Below, piece by piece: positions 1 through 8,239 of a stretch of 64,000 bases of DNA. Position 1 is the first letter of the stretch. Every line of letters starts with the position of its first letter. Both the position numbers and the translations under genes were made by a program. The notes beneath the pieces were generated by a model. That model ran no database searches. It saw only the letters and a program-made list of their open reading frames with translations, and was not told the DNA's origin. Source of the stretch: an uncultured Opitutales bacterium (GTDB taxonomy: Bacteria; Verrucomicrobiota; Verrucomicrobiia; Opitutales; Intestinicryptomonadaceae); the NCBI GenBank assembly GCA_944389885.1, contig CALXNZ010000001.1, positions 62,001-126,000 on the forward strand, read 5' to 3'.

Positions 1-141
1 TATGTCTCCAAGATTCTGCCCGAAGTGCGTACAAGTACCCATGATAAATTTAGGGAGATCGGCCGGATATTCCGAATTCGCCCCGAACATTTGAGATGAT
101 ATGGCCAACGATGCAAAAAACGCCGAAAGAAATTTTTTCAT
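1..141 (-). CDS. Secreted glycoside hydrolase, clan GH-A type (N-terminal fragment, runs off the window)
   Basis: The reading frame is open from an ATG at 139-141 to the window edge, giving the first 47 residues. A Shine-Dalgarno-like AAAGGTG lies just upstream. The N-terminus is a signal peptide (two lysines, then a hydrophobic stretch of about 13 residues) with no lipobox cysteine. Residues 31-43 (KFIMGTCTHFGQN) closely match residues 63-75 of the next gene upstream in the operon (KFLMGACTHFWQN), so this is a paralogue of that clan GH-A enzyme. The gap between the two genes is only 10 bases, which implies co-transcription. The catalytic residues lie outside the window, so activity cannot be judged. 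Confidence 0.75.
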   Translation of the reverse strand, partial: MKKFLSAFFASLAISSQMFGANSEYPADLPKFIMGTCTHFGQNLGDI

Positions 142-151
142 AATACACCTT

Positions 152-2182
152 TTATTCGAGAACTATCATATTAAAGTTTGAAATGTCCCTTGACACGCGC
201 GAGATACCCCAAAGGGCAATGGGACAATGGTCCGTATCCATTTCTGCGTCGTCTCTATCCTGCAGGAAAAATCCGCACGGGAACATGTTTCCGGGATTAA
301 ATCCCGACAGCCCGAAAGCCTGCGGAGAGATATTCAAAACATACCTTGTATGCTCTCCGTCGCGGGATATTGAGACTTTTACAAAATCCGATGGCGCGCC
401 ATTCCATTTCATTTGGCATTTGCCGTCAACAAGCGCAGCCGAAAAATCAAGCATTTTGCGGACCCCGTTTATCGAATTTGGCGATTGTATGGCAAAAGTC
501 AGAGAATCTCCGTTGGAAATGTCGGAGGAAAGGGGGAAATGAATGTTATCTACGGCGTCTATCTCTATTCTCAGGGAGTCGAAGCTATAAGAAGCCGATA
601 TAAAACACGAAAGATTTGAGGGTTTAAAATCTTTCCAATTTCTGCCCGTATAAATCTGTCCCGACAGATCGATAGCTTTCTTATCCGCGGCGGCCCTCGA
701 TGCGAAAATCACAAATTTTGGCGAATCAAGCTTTCTCATTTCCACATTCGACGGATTTACCCTGAGCCCGACTATGCCGGTTTTTGACATATCCCCGGAA
801 ATTATAACGGGATTCGAGCGAATCGTAAACTCGGCTTCGCCGAAGCTTCCGCTTTTGTCCCTCTTCAAATTGACCTCGCGCGGCTCATTGCCCGCCACAA
901 AGAATTTTAGAGGCTTCGCGGTTTCTGAAAAATCCCGGAGCCGCAATCTAACTTCGCCATCAACCGAAGAATTCCACATAGCCAGGACGTCGTCGCCGCG
1001 CAGTTTGAAATGGAGAATCCACAAAGAAGGAATTTCAGTCTTTATGAATTTAACAAAGTCGGCATTTTTTACTATGTCGGAAACGGTCTTGGCGGAATAG
1101 AAAGCTGGTTTTGGAGTGAGGTCGCACCTCACTATGCCGAAATTATTTTCGTTGTATTTGCAATCATAACCGTCGTCCTGAAAATCATACCACCATATTC
1201 CCTTCAGCCACGGAAACGTTCTTGCCAACAAGTATATTTTGGCTATTTCAATCGCGGTTCTTTCATAAGTGGACACATTCCCGCCCATGGTGTGATTGGG
1301 AAATCCCATCTCTGTTATAAAGAGAGGCTTGTCTTTTCCACCATTGTACTTGCGGTTAAGTTCACCCACTCCGACCATTCTCTTATACCAAGCTTCGGCT
1401 CCATTTGAGAGTTCCCTGCTGTAATTGTAAGTGTGCAGGCTGCTTATATCGCAATCCTTAAAAACTCCGCATTTTAGGGAATCTTCGTAAAAGTCGTCCC
1501 CTCTACAAATACTGTTTAGAACGACAAGGGCCGAAGGATCAGCTTCTTTTATCCTCTTGGAAGTTTCCTTCAATAACGCTGCATATCCCTGGGGAGTCTG
1601 ATTCCCTACGTCGCCGCTGTTGCCCATACCGCAACCGCCGTCCCATTCGTTCCAAATTTGATAGTAGCGGACTTTTCCCTTAAAATGATTCGCCACAAAT
1701 GCCGCATAACGGGCAAAGCCCGCTATCGCATTTGGAGTTTGGGGATATTTGCCGTTATCGTAATTCCGGTTGGAATAATCCAAGCATATAAGGGGATCTA
1801 TACCTCTTTTTAGGGCGGCGTTTATATATTCGTCAACTTTTGCGGGCATTTCCAATTTATCCTTAACCGGCTCGAGCCCGCCCCAGGATGCTTCATCGCG
1901 CAAAGAATTGAAACCTCCATCTGCAAGCAAATTCAAATTGGAATCCACTATGCCCTTATTTTGCCAAAAGTGGGTGCATGCCCCCATTAAAAACTTTGGA
2001 AGCTTAAAAGAATCCCAATCATATTTGCGGTTTAAAACGCCAGAATCGGACTCCAAACAAACAGGAATTCCCTTGTCCAATGTTTTAGGGAAATTTTCCA
2101 CTTGCGTTTTTTCCTCTACGCACGAAACAAAAGCCGCCGAAAAAAGCGTCATAAATGCGGCTATAAAAATTTCTCTCTTCAT
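152..2182 (-). CDS. Lipoprotein glycoside hydrolase, clan GH-A (GH39/GH5-like) with C-terminal beta-sandwich
   Basis: A 676-residue exported protein. The signal peptide ends in a lipobox-like AFVSC with Cys21, so it is probably a lipoprotein. Residues about 60-370 read as a (beta/alpha)8 barrel: the segment YQIWNEWDG places a clan GH-A acid/base glutamate at E179 after an Asn, and FITEMGFPN gives a candidate nucleophile at E291. The last 200 or so residues (about 475-676) look like a beta-sandwich, similar to CBM9/DOMON-type sugar-binding modules at the end of many Verrucomicrobia and Bacteroidota hydrolases. Substrate cannot be read from sequence; xylosidase, arabinosidase or mannosidase-type specificities are all possible. 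It is the middle gene of a minus-strand operon, starting 1 base after the stop of the small upstream protein and followed 10 bases later by a paralogue. Confidence 0.75.
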   Translation of the reverse strand: MKREIFIAAFMTLFSAAFVSCVEEKTQVENFPKTLDKGIPVCLESDSGVLNRKYDWDSFKLPKFLMGACTHFWQNKGIVDSNLNLLADGGFNSLRDEASWGGLEPVKDKLEMPAKVDEYINAALKRGIDPLICLDYSNRNYDNGKYPQTPNAIAGFARYAAFVANHFKGKVRYYQIWNEWDGGCGMGNSGDVGNQTPQGYAALLKETSKRIKEADPSALVVLNSICRGDDFYEDSLKCGVFKDCDISSLHTYNYSRELSNGAEAWYKRMVGVGELNRKYNGGKDKPLFITEMGFPNHTMGGNVSTYERTAIEIAKIYLLARTFPWLKGIWWYDFQDDGYDCKYNENNFGIVRCDLTPKPAFYSAKTVSDIVKNADFVKFIKTEIPSLWILHFKLRGDDVLAMWNSSVDGEVRLRLRDFSETAKPLKFFVAGNEPREVNLKRDKSGSFGEAEFTIRSNPVIISGDMSKTGIVGLRVNPSNVEMRKLDSPKFVIFASRAAADKKAIDLSGQIYTGRNWKDFKPSNLSCFISASYSFDSLRIEIDAVDNIHFPLSSDISNGDSLTFAIQSPNSINGVRKMLDFSAALVDGKCQMKWNGAPSDFVKVSISRDGEHTRYVLNISPQAFGLSGFNPGNMFPCGFFLQDRDDAEMDTDHCPIALWGISRVSRDISNFNMIVLE

Positions 2183-2183
2183 A

Positions 2184-2750
2184 TTATTTCTTTATTTCAG
2201 GATTATAAATATAATAGTGCAAAGGCTCTACATAATTTCTCGAACCGTCAAATATGAGCGCTTGAAAATAAACCGGATAGTCTATTTTCTTATTTTCATC
2301 TCCGCCAAATATCACGGTGGGAGTCTCTCCGACGCCGAACGGAACTTCAAATTTCCTCCATTGGCCCTCTTTAAAAGGCGCGCCCCTCAGAACGTACTGA
2401 TATATTTCACCAGATGAATCGGAAAATCGTATCGTAATTTGCGTGAAGTGGCCTATCGAATCCGCAAAAGCCTCAAAGCAGAATTTTCCTTTAAATTCTT
2501 CCGGAGTCTTAGCAATCAAAACGCGCTTTACCGGACGGATTTCTCCATAATACCACTTTTGTGGGCATACTTTCAATTTCCCCACATTTTTCATTTTTTT
2601 CGAGTAATTTTCAATCAGCTCGAATTTGTGCCCTGTTTTATTTTCGTCAAGGGTCTCCCAAGCCCCTTTCTTATTCCAATCCGCAAAAGGCTCAGAAAAT
2701 GCCGCAGCGCAACAAAATGAAGCTAAAATCGCCACTGTGTATTTTAACAT
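2184..2750 (-). CDS. Small secreted beta-sandwich protein (CBM-like), function unknown
   Basis: 188 residues from an ATG at 2748-2750. This start is chosen because a strong GGAGG lies about 6 bases upstream; the longer frame to 2792 has no such site. A signal peptide covers roughly residues 1-19. The mature part is rich in alternating hydrophobic/polar strands with scattered aromatics (W, Y, F), and has the look of a jelly-roll carbohydrate-binding domain, but no catalytic motif is recognisable. It is the first gene of the hydrolase operon, so a polysaccharide-binding accessory role is a reasonable inference, not something the sequence proves. Confidence 0.6.
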   Translation of the reverse strand: MLKYTVAILASFCCAAAFSEPFADWNKKGAWETLDENKTGHKFELIENYSKKMKNVGKLKVCPQKWYYGEIRPVKRVLIAKTPEEFKGKFCFEAFADSIGHFTQITIRFSDSSGEIYQYVLRGAPFKEGQWRKFEVPFGVGETPTVIFGGDENKKIDYPVYFQALIFDGSRNYVEPLHYYIYNPEIKK

Positions 2751-2906
2751 AAGAATCCTCCAATATATATAAGCGATTCGCAAACCATGCAAATATGCGA
2801 ACCAGATTACGAGTATGAGTTTTCATGCCCATTGGCAAGCGTTTTAAAACAGAAAATTTTCAAAAGAATCCATGAAAAATTTCGCAATAAAAATGCAAAG
2901 AAACTC

Positions 2907-2948
2907 TTGACAATGGGCAATAATGGTGAAAAATGGTTGAAAATGGTG
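2907..2948 (+). promoter_or_regulatory. mraZ operator: four MraZ-type boxes with a candidate -35
   Basis: Four direct repeats of the form TGGKN start at 2914, 2924, 2934 and 2944, exactly 10 bp apart (TGGGC, TGGTG, TGGTT, TGGTG, separated by 5-base A-rich spacers). This is the arrangement known for MraZ-binding repeats upstream of mraZ in other bacteria (TGGGN separated by 5 bases). A TTGACA at 2907-2912 is a good -35 candidate, but I see no convincing -10 at the usual distance. The layout suggests autorepression of the dcw operon by MraZ. Confidence 0.7.
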
Positions 2949-2961
2949 AGGTAATATAGAG

Positions 2962-3426
2962 ATGGCCGAAATCCCGAGAGAAACCATATTTTTTGCCGGA
3001 GAGTACGAGAAGCAACTCGACGACAAGCGGAGACTTACGATCCCCGCGAAGTGGCGTTTCAAAGGGGACGACGCCGACAATACTTTCCTCGCCGTTGCCA
3101 ACGGATACGGTTCCATAACGGTTTTGCCACCCGACATGGTGGCGGATTTATACCAGAAAATTTCAAAGGTAAATATAACCAACGCCGCAAAACATAGGGC
3201 AATATCTAACTTCCTAAAAATGAGCGACCGTTTTGGCTGCGACAAACAGGGGAGAATAGTTATATCCGAAAGGCTCGCAAAATACGCGGGGCTTGAAAGC
3301 GGAGATGTCTATATGGTGGGCGCCGGAGCAACTTTTGAGATATGGAATCCGAAACGTCGCAGCAAGTATGCCGGCGAAGATTACGATGAGAGCGACGCCG
3401 CAACACTCGACGAGTTGGGAATTTAA
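2962..3426 (+). CDS. mraZ: Transcriptional regulator MraZ
   Basis: 154 residues, close to the usual family length. It has two SpoVT/AbrB-like halves, each with the diagnostic motif: DDKRRLTIPAKW near residues 19-30 and DKQGRIVISERL near residues 94-105. MraZ forms ring-shaped oligomers that bind repeated TGGGN-type boxes and control the dcw operon; four such boxes lie directly upstream (2914-2948). GAGG about 9 bases before the ATG supports the start. It is the first gene of the cell-wall/division cluster. The C-terminus ends in a short acidic stretch. Confidence 0.95.
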   Translation: MAEIPRETIFFAGEYEKQLDDKRRLTIPAKWRFKGDDADNTFLAVANGYGSITVLPPDMVADLYQKISKVNITNAAKHRAISNFLKMSDRFGCDKQGRIVISERLAKYAGLESGDVYMVGAGATFEIWNPKRRSKYAGEDYDESDAATLDELGI

Positions 3427-3540
3427 ACACTTATATGATGATCTGTCGGACAGGCGAAGATAAAGGAATGACGCGCGGCCTCCAAAAGAGGCGCAGTATA
3501 TGTCCGGCGAAAAGAAAAATTTACAAACCAGCAGAAATTG

Positions 3541-4476
3541 ATGGATTCGACATGTGAGGAGACCCTGCAAGAACCGGGAGCAAACGGACACAAGCCCGTG
3601 CTGCTCAAGGAAGTTGTGCGGCTACTCAACCCCTCGAAGTCCCAGACCTACCTCGATTGCACCTTTGGAGGAGGAGGCCATACCAGAGCCATACTTGAAA
3701 GCGCCGATTGCAAAGTTGTGGCAATAGACAGAGATCCCGCAGCAGCGGCAAGAGCCGAAAAATTCAAAGCTGAATTTGGCGATAGATTTGAATTTTACCC
3801 CGTAAGATTTTCGCAATTGGACAAACTACAAACCAAAGGATACGCCGGAATCCTATTTGATTTCGGCGTATCCTCCTTCCAGTTGGACGATGCCTCGCGC
3901 GGATTTTCTTTTATGCGCAACGGTCCAATAGACATGCGCATGAACAATAGCGAGGGCCCCACCGCCCTGCAATTCATACGTTCCATAGACGAATTTGAGC
4001 TCACTAAAATCCTGCGAGAATACGGCGAGGAAAGGCGTGCCAAAAAGATAGCCCACCGCATTAAAGAAGTAGATGGCCACATATCCACGACGGCTGAACT
4101 TGCCTCGGCCATAGCCGAGGCCGCTCCGTCGCACGAAAAGACTCACCCGGCCACGCGCGCATTCCAAGCCATACGCATAGCGCTCAACGGCGAGCTCGAC
4201 GAGATAGAAAGCGCCCTTCCAAAGGCTTTCGATATATTGTCGGAAGGGGGAATAATGGCCGCGATAAGCTTCCATTCTCTCGAAGACAGAATAACCAAAC
4301 GCTTTTTTAAGAAGGTATGCGGACTCCCGCAGGGAAATTTCGACAGAACTTGCGCCCAAGACAGGGTGAAGCTCGCCGAACTTCTCACGCGCAAGCCGAT
4401 TACCCCTTCTGAAGACGAGTTGCGGGATAATCCGCGCAGTCGCAGTTCAAAACTAAGGGCGGTGAGAAAGGACTAA
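3541..4476 (+). CDS. rsmH: 16S rRNA (cytosine-1402-N4)-methyltransferase RsmH
   Basis: 311 residues, standard length. The N-terminal HKPVLLKEVV and the SAM-binding LDCTFGGGGHT are family hallmarks; FDFGVSSFQLD and the C-terminal RSRSSKLRA motif also match. The enzyme methylates N4 of C1402 in the 16S rRNA decoding centre. The ATG at 3541 is preceded immediately by an in-frame TTG at 3538, so the exact start is ambiguous by one codon; no clear Shine-Dalgarno sequence is visible. It is separated from mraZ by 114 bases with no obvious terminator and is followed 2 bases later by the ftsL-like gene. Confidence 0.95.
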   Translation: MDSTCEETLQEPGANGHKPVLLKEVVRLLNPSKSQTYLDCTFGGGGHTRAILESADCKVVAIDRDPAAAARAEKFKAEFGDRFEFYPVRFSQLDKLQTKGYAGILFDFGVSSFQLDDASRGFSFMRNGPIDMRMNNSEGPTALQFIRSIDEFELTKILREYGEERRAKKIAHRIKEVDGHISTTAELASAIAEAAPSHEKTHPATRAFQAIRIALNGELDEIESALPKAFDILSEGGIMAAISFHSLEDRITKRFFKKVCGLPQGNFDRTCAQDRVKLAELLTRKPITPSEDELRDNPRSRSSKLRAVRKD

Positions 4477-4478
4477 AA

Positions 4479-4853
4479 ATGACAAATAAAACATATGCAG
4501 TGACAGTCTTTTTGTTAGTGTTCGTTCTCATAGCGGTAGGAGGGACGGGAGCGTTTGCCATATCTTACGAGCGCCAAGACAAGATAGAAATAGCCCAACG
4601 CATCCGCAGCCACGAAAACGAAATCGCGAAATTGCGCAGGGAGAACGAAGAACTATCCGCAAAAATAGCCAAAGAAGAAAATCCCGAAATACTTAACCGG
4701 AAGGCAAGCGCGCGCCTTCTGCAACCGCAGATGGGAAGCGTAGTTTGGGCCTACGAACATTTCGACAGAGGCAGGGTGGAATTCCCGGCAAAGAAAGGGT
4801 TGGTATCGTTTAAGGCGCCCGTACGCGGCACGGAAAGGATTGCTGAACAATGA
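4479..4853 (+). CDS. ftsL: FtsL-like septal membrane protein
   Basis: 124 residues with a single N-terminal transmembrane helix (about residues 8-28) followed by a charged heptad-like coiled coil (about residues 35-68: RSHENEIAKLRRENEELSAK). That bitopic architecture, the length and the position between rsmH and ftsI identify it as the FtsL/DivIC-type component that binds FtsQ/FtsB and activates FtsWI. Sequence conservation in this family is very low, so the call rests on context and topology. It overlaps ftsI by the four bases ATGA. Confidence 0.75.
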   Translation: MTNKTYAVTVFLLVFVLIAVGGTGAFAISYERQDKIEIAQRIRSHENEIAKLRRENEELSAKIAKEENPEILNRKASARLLQPQMGSVVWAYEHFDRGRVEFPAKKGLVSFKAPVRGTERIAEQ

Positions 4854-6643
4854 GACGCAAAAGAGCTAAAGAAAAATCTCTACTTTTCGTTTCCAGAGCG
4901 AGATTTGCCTTTGTCACGCTGGCGTTGACATGCGTTTTCGCGGCAATCGGGGTGAGGTTGTACTATCTCCATGTGGTAAAGAACGACTGGAGCGTGGCCA
5001 TAACCGACAAGGTTCGCTGCCGCATAGATAAAATAAACGCCCGGCGCGGCGATATAACCGATATACGCGGAAATCTGCTGGCAACGAGCCGGCCGATAAT
5101 CGAGCTTGGAGTGGATCCGGAGATGATAAAGGAAGATCCCGAAACCAACGCCAAGCTCGCTAAGATTGCCCAGATTATAAAGATGGATTTTCCCACGCTA
5201 AAGCGCAAGTGCAAGGCATCGCCCGAGGGCACGGAAAATCCCGTGCGTTGGCGCAAACTTGCCGACGCCATTGACGACAACACGTATGCCAGCATATTGT
5301 CACTAAAAGTAAAAGGCATATATGGAAATCGAAAATATGTGCGCGAGTACCCGTCCGGAGCCCTGCTCTCACATGCGGTCGGGTTTGTGAACAAGGAATT
5401 TAAAGCCGAATGCGGTGCCGAGAGGCTTTTCGACTACTATCTAAGGGGACAGGACGGATGGAGGGAGACGGAACGCGACGGCAAGCGCCGCGAGCTCGCC
5501 CATTTCAGAACAAGAGAAGTGCCGGCAACCGACGGATTAAATGTCGAGCTGAGCATAGATATAATACTTCAGGGAATGGCCCAAAGGGAGATGAAGCGCA
5601 TCGTCGAGAAATTCGATCCCAAGAGCGCGACCATAATAATAAGCGAGCCAGCTACGGGCTATATACTGGCATTGGCAAACTATCCGAATTTTGATCCGAA
5701 CAACTACAATAAATATCCCCTAGAGAATCTCCGCAACATAGCAATTTCCGACCAGTACGAACCCGGTTCCACTTTTAAAATAGTGTCCATAGCCGCGGCT
5801 CTCAACGAGTCTCTCGTAGGGCCCGAGGACAGGTTCGATTGCGAAACCAACACTATAATGTATAAGGGGCGCATACTCCGCCTGCCCAAGGAGGCCCATA
5901 AAATGGGCGTATTGAGCGTGAGGGAAATCACTAAGAAGAGCAGCAATAAAGGAGTCGCCCACCTGGCGACAATGCTCGGAGAAAACAAATTGTACTCTTA
6001 CGCTAAAGCTTTTGGATACGGTGAAAAAACAGACATCGGACTGTCAGGAGAAATTCCCGGCACGCTCCACGAACCTAAAGATTGGGACGGTCTCACCATA
6101 ACGCGCATGCCCATGGGACACGCTGTCGCGGCGACCCCAATGCAAGTTCACTGCGCCATGAGCGTGATTGCAAATCAAGGAATCTACATGCAGCCGCAAA
6201 TCATACACAGGGTTTTCGACGCAAGCGGCCAGACAAAAATCAACTTTCCCTCAAAAGCCATACGCAGAGTAATAAGCCCGAAGGTTGCGGCCCTCATGAG
6301 CGATATGCTCGCGGAAGTCGTCAGCGATGAGGGCACCGCCAGAAGGGCGGCGGTAGAAGGGTTTAAAGTCGCCGGCAAAACAGGCACTTCGCAAAAAATA
6401 ATAAACGGCACATACAGTACCCGCCAACACATAGCGTCATTTTCTGGATTTTTCCCCGCTCAGCGTCCAAGACTCGTCATAACCGTGGTGGTTGATACCC
6501 CACGCGGCTCGGGAATAGGATACGGCGGGCTTGTCGCCGCCCCATCTTTCAGTAGCATAGCCAGGCAGGCTGCCAACTATATGGGGATAAAGAACGACGA
6601 AGAATTTGAAAAAATGGTAGCTTGGAAAGGCATAGTCCAATGA
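4850..6643 (+). CDS. ftsI: Peptidoglycan D,D-transpeptidase FtsI (PBP3-type)
   Basis: 597 residues. One transmembrane segment lies near residues 19-40, followed by the PBP dimerisation domain (RRGDITDIRGNLLA near 65-78) and a transpeptidase domain with all three active-site motifs: STFK with the nucleophile Ser307, SSN at 364-366 and KTG at 510-512. It is the septal crosslinking enzyme working with FtsW. No PASTA domains are present, unlike Gram-positive homologues. The start overlaps the ftsL-like gene (ATGA) and the stop overlaps murE (ATGA), indicating translational coupling. Confidence 0.95.
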   Translation: MRRKRAKEKSLLFVSRARFAFVTLALTCVFAAIGVRLYYLHVVKNDWSVAITDKVRCRIDKINARRGDITDIRGNLLATSRPIIELGVDPEMIKEDPETNAKLAKIAQIIKMDFPTLKRKCKASPEGTENPVRWRKLADAIDDNTYASILSLKVKGIYGNRKYVREYPSGALLSHAVGFVNKEFKAECGAERLFDYYLRGQDGWRETERDGKRRELAHFRTREVPATDGLNVELSIDIILQGMAQREMKRIVEKFDPKSATIIISEPATGYILALANYPNFDPNNYNKYPLENLRNIAISDQYEPGSTFKIVSIAAALNESLVGPEDRFDCETNTIMYKGRILRLPKEAHKMGVLSVREITKKSSNKGVAHLATMLGENKLYSYAKAFGYGEKTDIGLSGEIPGTLHEPKDWDGLTITRMPMGHAVAATPMQVHCAMSVIANQGIYMQPQIIHRVFDASGQTKINFPSKAIRRVISPKVAALMSDMLAEVVSDEGTARRAAVEGFKVAGKTGTSQKIINGTYSTRQHIASFSGFFPAQRPRLVITVVVDTPRGSGIGYGGLVAAPSFSSIARQAANYMGIKNDEEFEKMVAWKGIVQ

Positions 6644-8223
6644 TAGGATTTTCGAATCTTGACAGTTTAATTTGTCTCTGCGGAGCCCGCAACCGTTTTG
6701 GGGGGCTCTCTTTTGCAAATAGCGGAGGTGGAGAGCCGCCCTACACGGCCGAAGATCTGGCAAACGCCGTGGGGGCCGAAAAAATCACCGGAGACAAAAC
6801 GGTTCAAATAAAGGTGCTTATCGCCGACAGCAGAAGGGTCACCCCGGGAGCTGCATTCTTTGCTGTAAACGGATACAACACTGACGGAAACAAATTTGTA
6901 GAAGAAGCCGCGCACCGCGGGGCGGTAGCCGTAATTTCTGAGAATCCGGTTCCGGAAAGGCGCTTCCCCGCAACTTGGATCCAAGTCTCAAACATATCCG
7001 AAGCCATGGCGGCGGCCGCAAAGAATTTCTACGGGAATCCCGACGAAGCCCTAAAACTCTACACTGTCACGGGGACAAATGGCAAGACGAGCGTCACATG
7101 GATGATACAACGCATGCTCTCCGCGCTCGGTCAAAAATGCGGGCTCATTGGCACCATACATTACGACCTCGGCGGGCGTTGTCTGCCTGCGAGCAGAACC
7201 ACCCCCGAAGCCCTCGAATTGCACGCCATGCTAAACCAGATGAGGTACGCCGAATGCAAACACGCGGCAATGGAAGTCAGTTCGCACGCAATAGCCCAAA
7301 AAAGAGTAAAAGGGATACATTCGGACTGCGCATGTTTTTTAAATCTTACGCAAGACCATCTCGACTACCATAAAGATCTTGAATCTTATTTTGAGACAAA
7401 GGCCTCCATGTTTACTGGAGCGCTCGGAACGCTTCCGAAATGCGCCGTAATAAATTTTGACGACCCTTACGGACGAATACTCGCCGCGCGCATAGACAGG
7501 AACTCCACGCGGATAATAAGCTTTGCCGTAGAGAGCAAGGACGCAGATTTCACAGTAAAGAATTTGCAAATGGCCCCCCAATCCTCTAAATTCACGCTCG
7601 TTTACCCCGATGGTGAATGCGACGCGGAAATAAGAATGCCCGGACATTACAATGTATCAAATGCACTCGCGGCAGTATCTGTTCTGTACAGTCAGGGTTT
7701 TGACGCGGAGAAAGCCATAAAGGCCCTGGCGAATTTCAGGGGTGTTCCCGGAAGAATGCAGAAGGTTTCCGGCCCCTCAAATTTTGACATATTTGTGGAT
7801 TACGCCCATACCGACGACGCCCTGAAGAACGGCCTGTCAATGTTGAGAAAAATAACAAAGAACCGGCTTCTTGTGGTGTTTGGATGCGGAGGCAAACGCG
7901 ACAGGACAAAGAGGCCCCTCATGACAAAGGTTGTTCAGGAGTACGCCGACATAGCGTGGGCTACGTCCGACAACCCGCGCGGAGAAGACTTGAACCAGAT
8001 ATTTTCCGACATGAAGAAGGGCGTTTTAAAGCCGGAGAAAATAGCATTTGTAGAGGACAGGCGGCGCGCCATAAACCTCGCCATTGACGCCGCCAGCGAC
8101 GGCGACTGCATATTGATAGCCGGAAAGGGCCACGAAACATTCCAGGAGCTTGGCGACACGATAATTCCCTTTGACGACAAGCGCGTTGCCGAGGAACTTT
8201 TATCCCTGAAAGGACTTCTTTAA
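6640..8223 (+). CDS. murE: UDP-MurNAc-tripeptide synthetase MurE, meso-DAP type
   Basis: 527 residues from the ATG overlapping the ftsI stop (ATGA, 6640-6643); a TTG 18 bases upstream is possible but less likely. The ATP-binding motif TGTNGKTS, the conserved TTPEALE and the C-terminal GKGHE are present. The motif SDNPRGED near residue 445 is the DNPR signature of MurE enzymes that add meso-diaminopimelate rather than lysine, so the organism should have DAP-type peptidoglycan. The first 25 or so residues before the Mur N-domain look like an extra, Gly-rich extension. Confidence 0.95.
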   Translation: MIGFSNLDSLICLCGARNRFGGLSFANSGGGEPPYTAEDLANAVGAEKITGDKTVQIKVLIADSRRVTPGAAFFAVNGYNTDGNKFVEEAAHRGAVAVISENPVPERRFPATWIQVSNISEAMAAAAKNFYGNPDEALKLYTVTGTNGKTSVTWMIQRMLSALGQKCGLIGTIHYDLGGRCLPASRTTPEALELHAMLNQMRYAECKHAAMEVSSHAIAQKRVKGIHSDCACFLNLTQDHLDYHKDLESYFETKASMFTGALGTLPKCAVINFDDPYGRILAARIDRNSTRIISFAVESKDADFTVKNLQMAPQSSKFTLVYPDGECDAEIRMPGHYNVSNALAAVSVLYSQGFDAEKAIKALANFRGVPGRMQKVSGPSNFDIFVDYAHTDDALKNGLSMLRKITKNRLLVVFGCGGKRDRTKRPLMTKVVQEYADIAWATSDNPRGEDLNQIFSDMKKGVLKPEKIAFVEDRRRAINLAIDAASDGDCILIAGKGHETFQELGDTIIPFDDKRVAEELLSLKGLL

Positions 8224-8239
8224 AAGAAAGCGAGACAAT

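Noticed and set aside
2913-2957. A full sigma-70 promoter for mraZ
   Set aside because: TTGACA is good, but no -10 of reasonable quality lies 15-19 bases downstream; TAATAT at 2952 is about 40 bases away.
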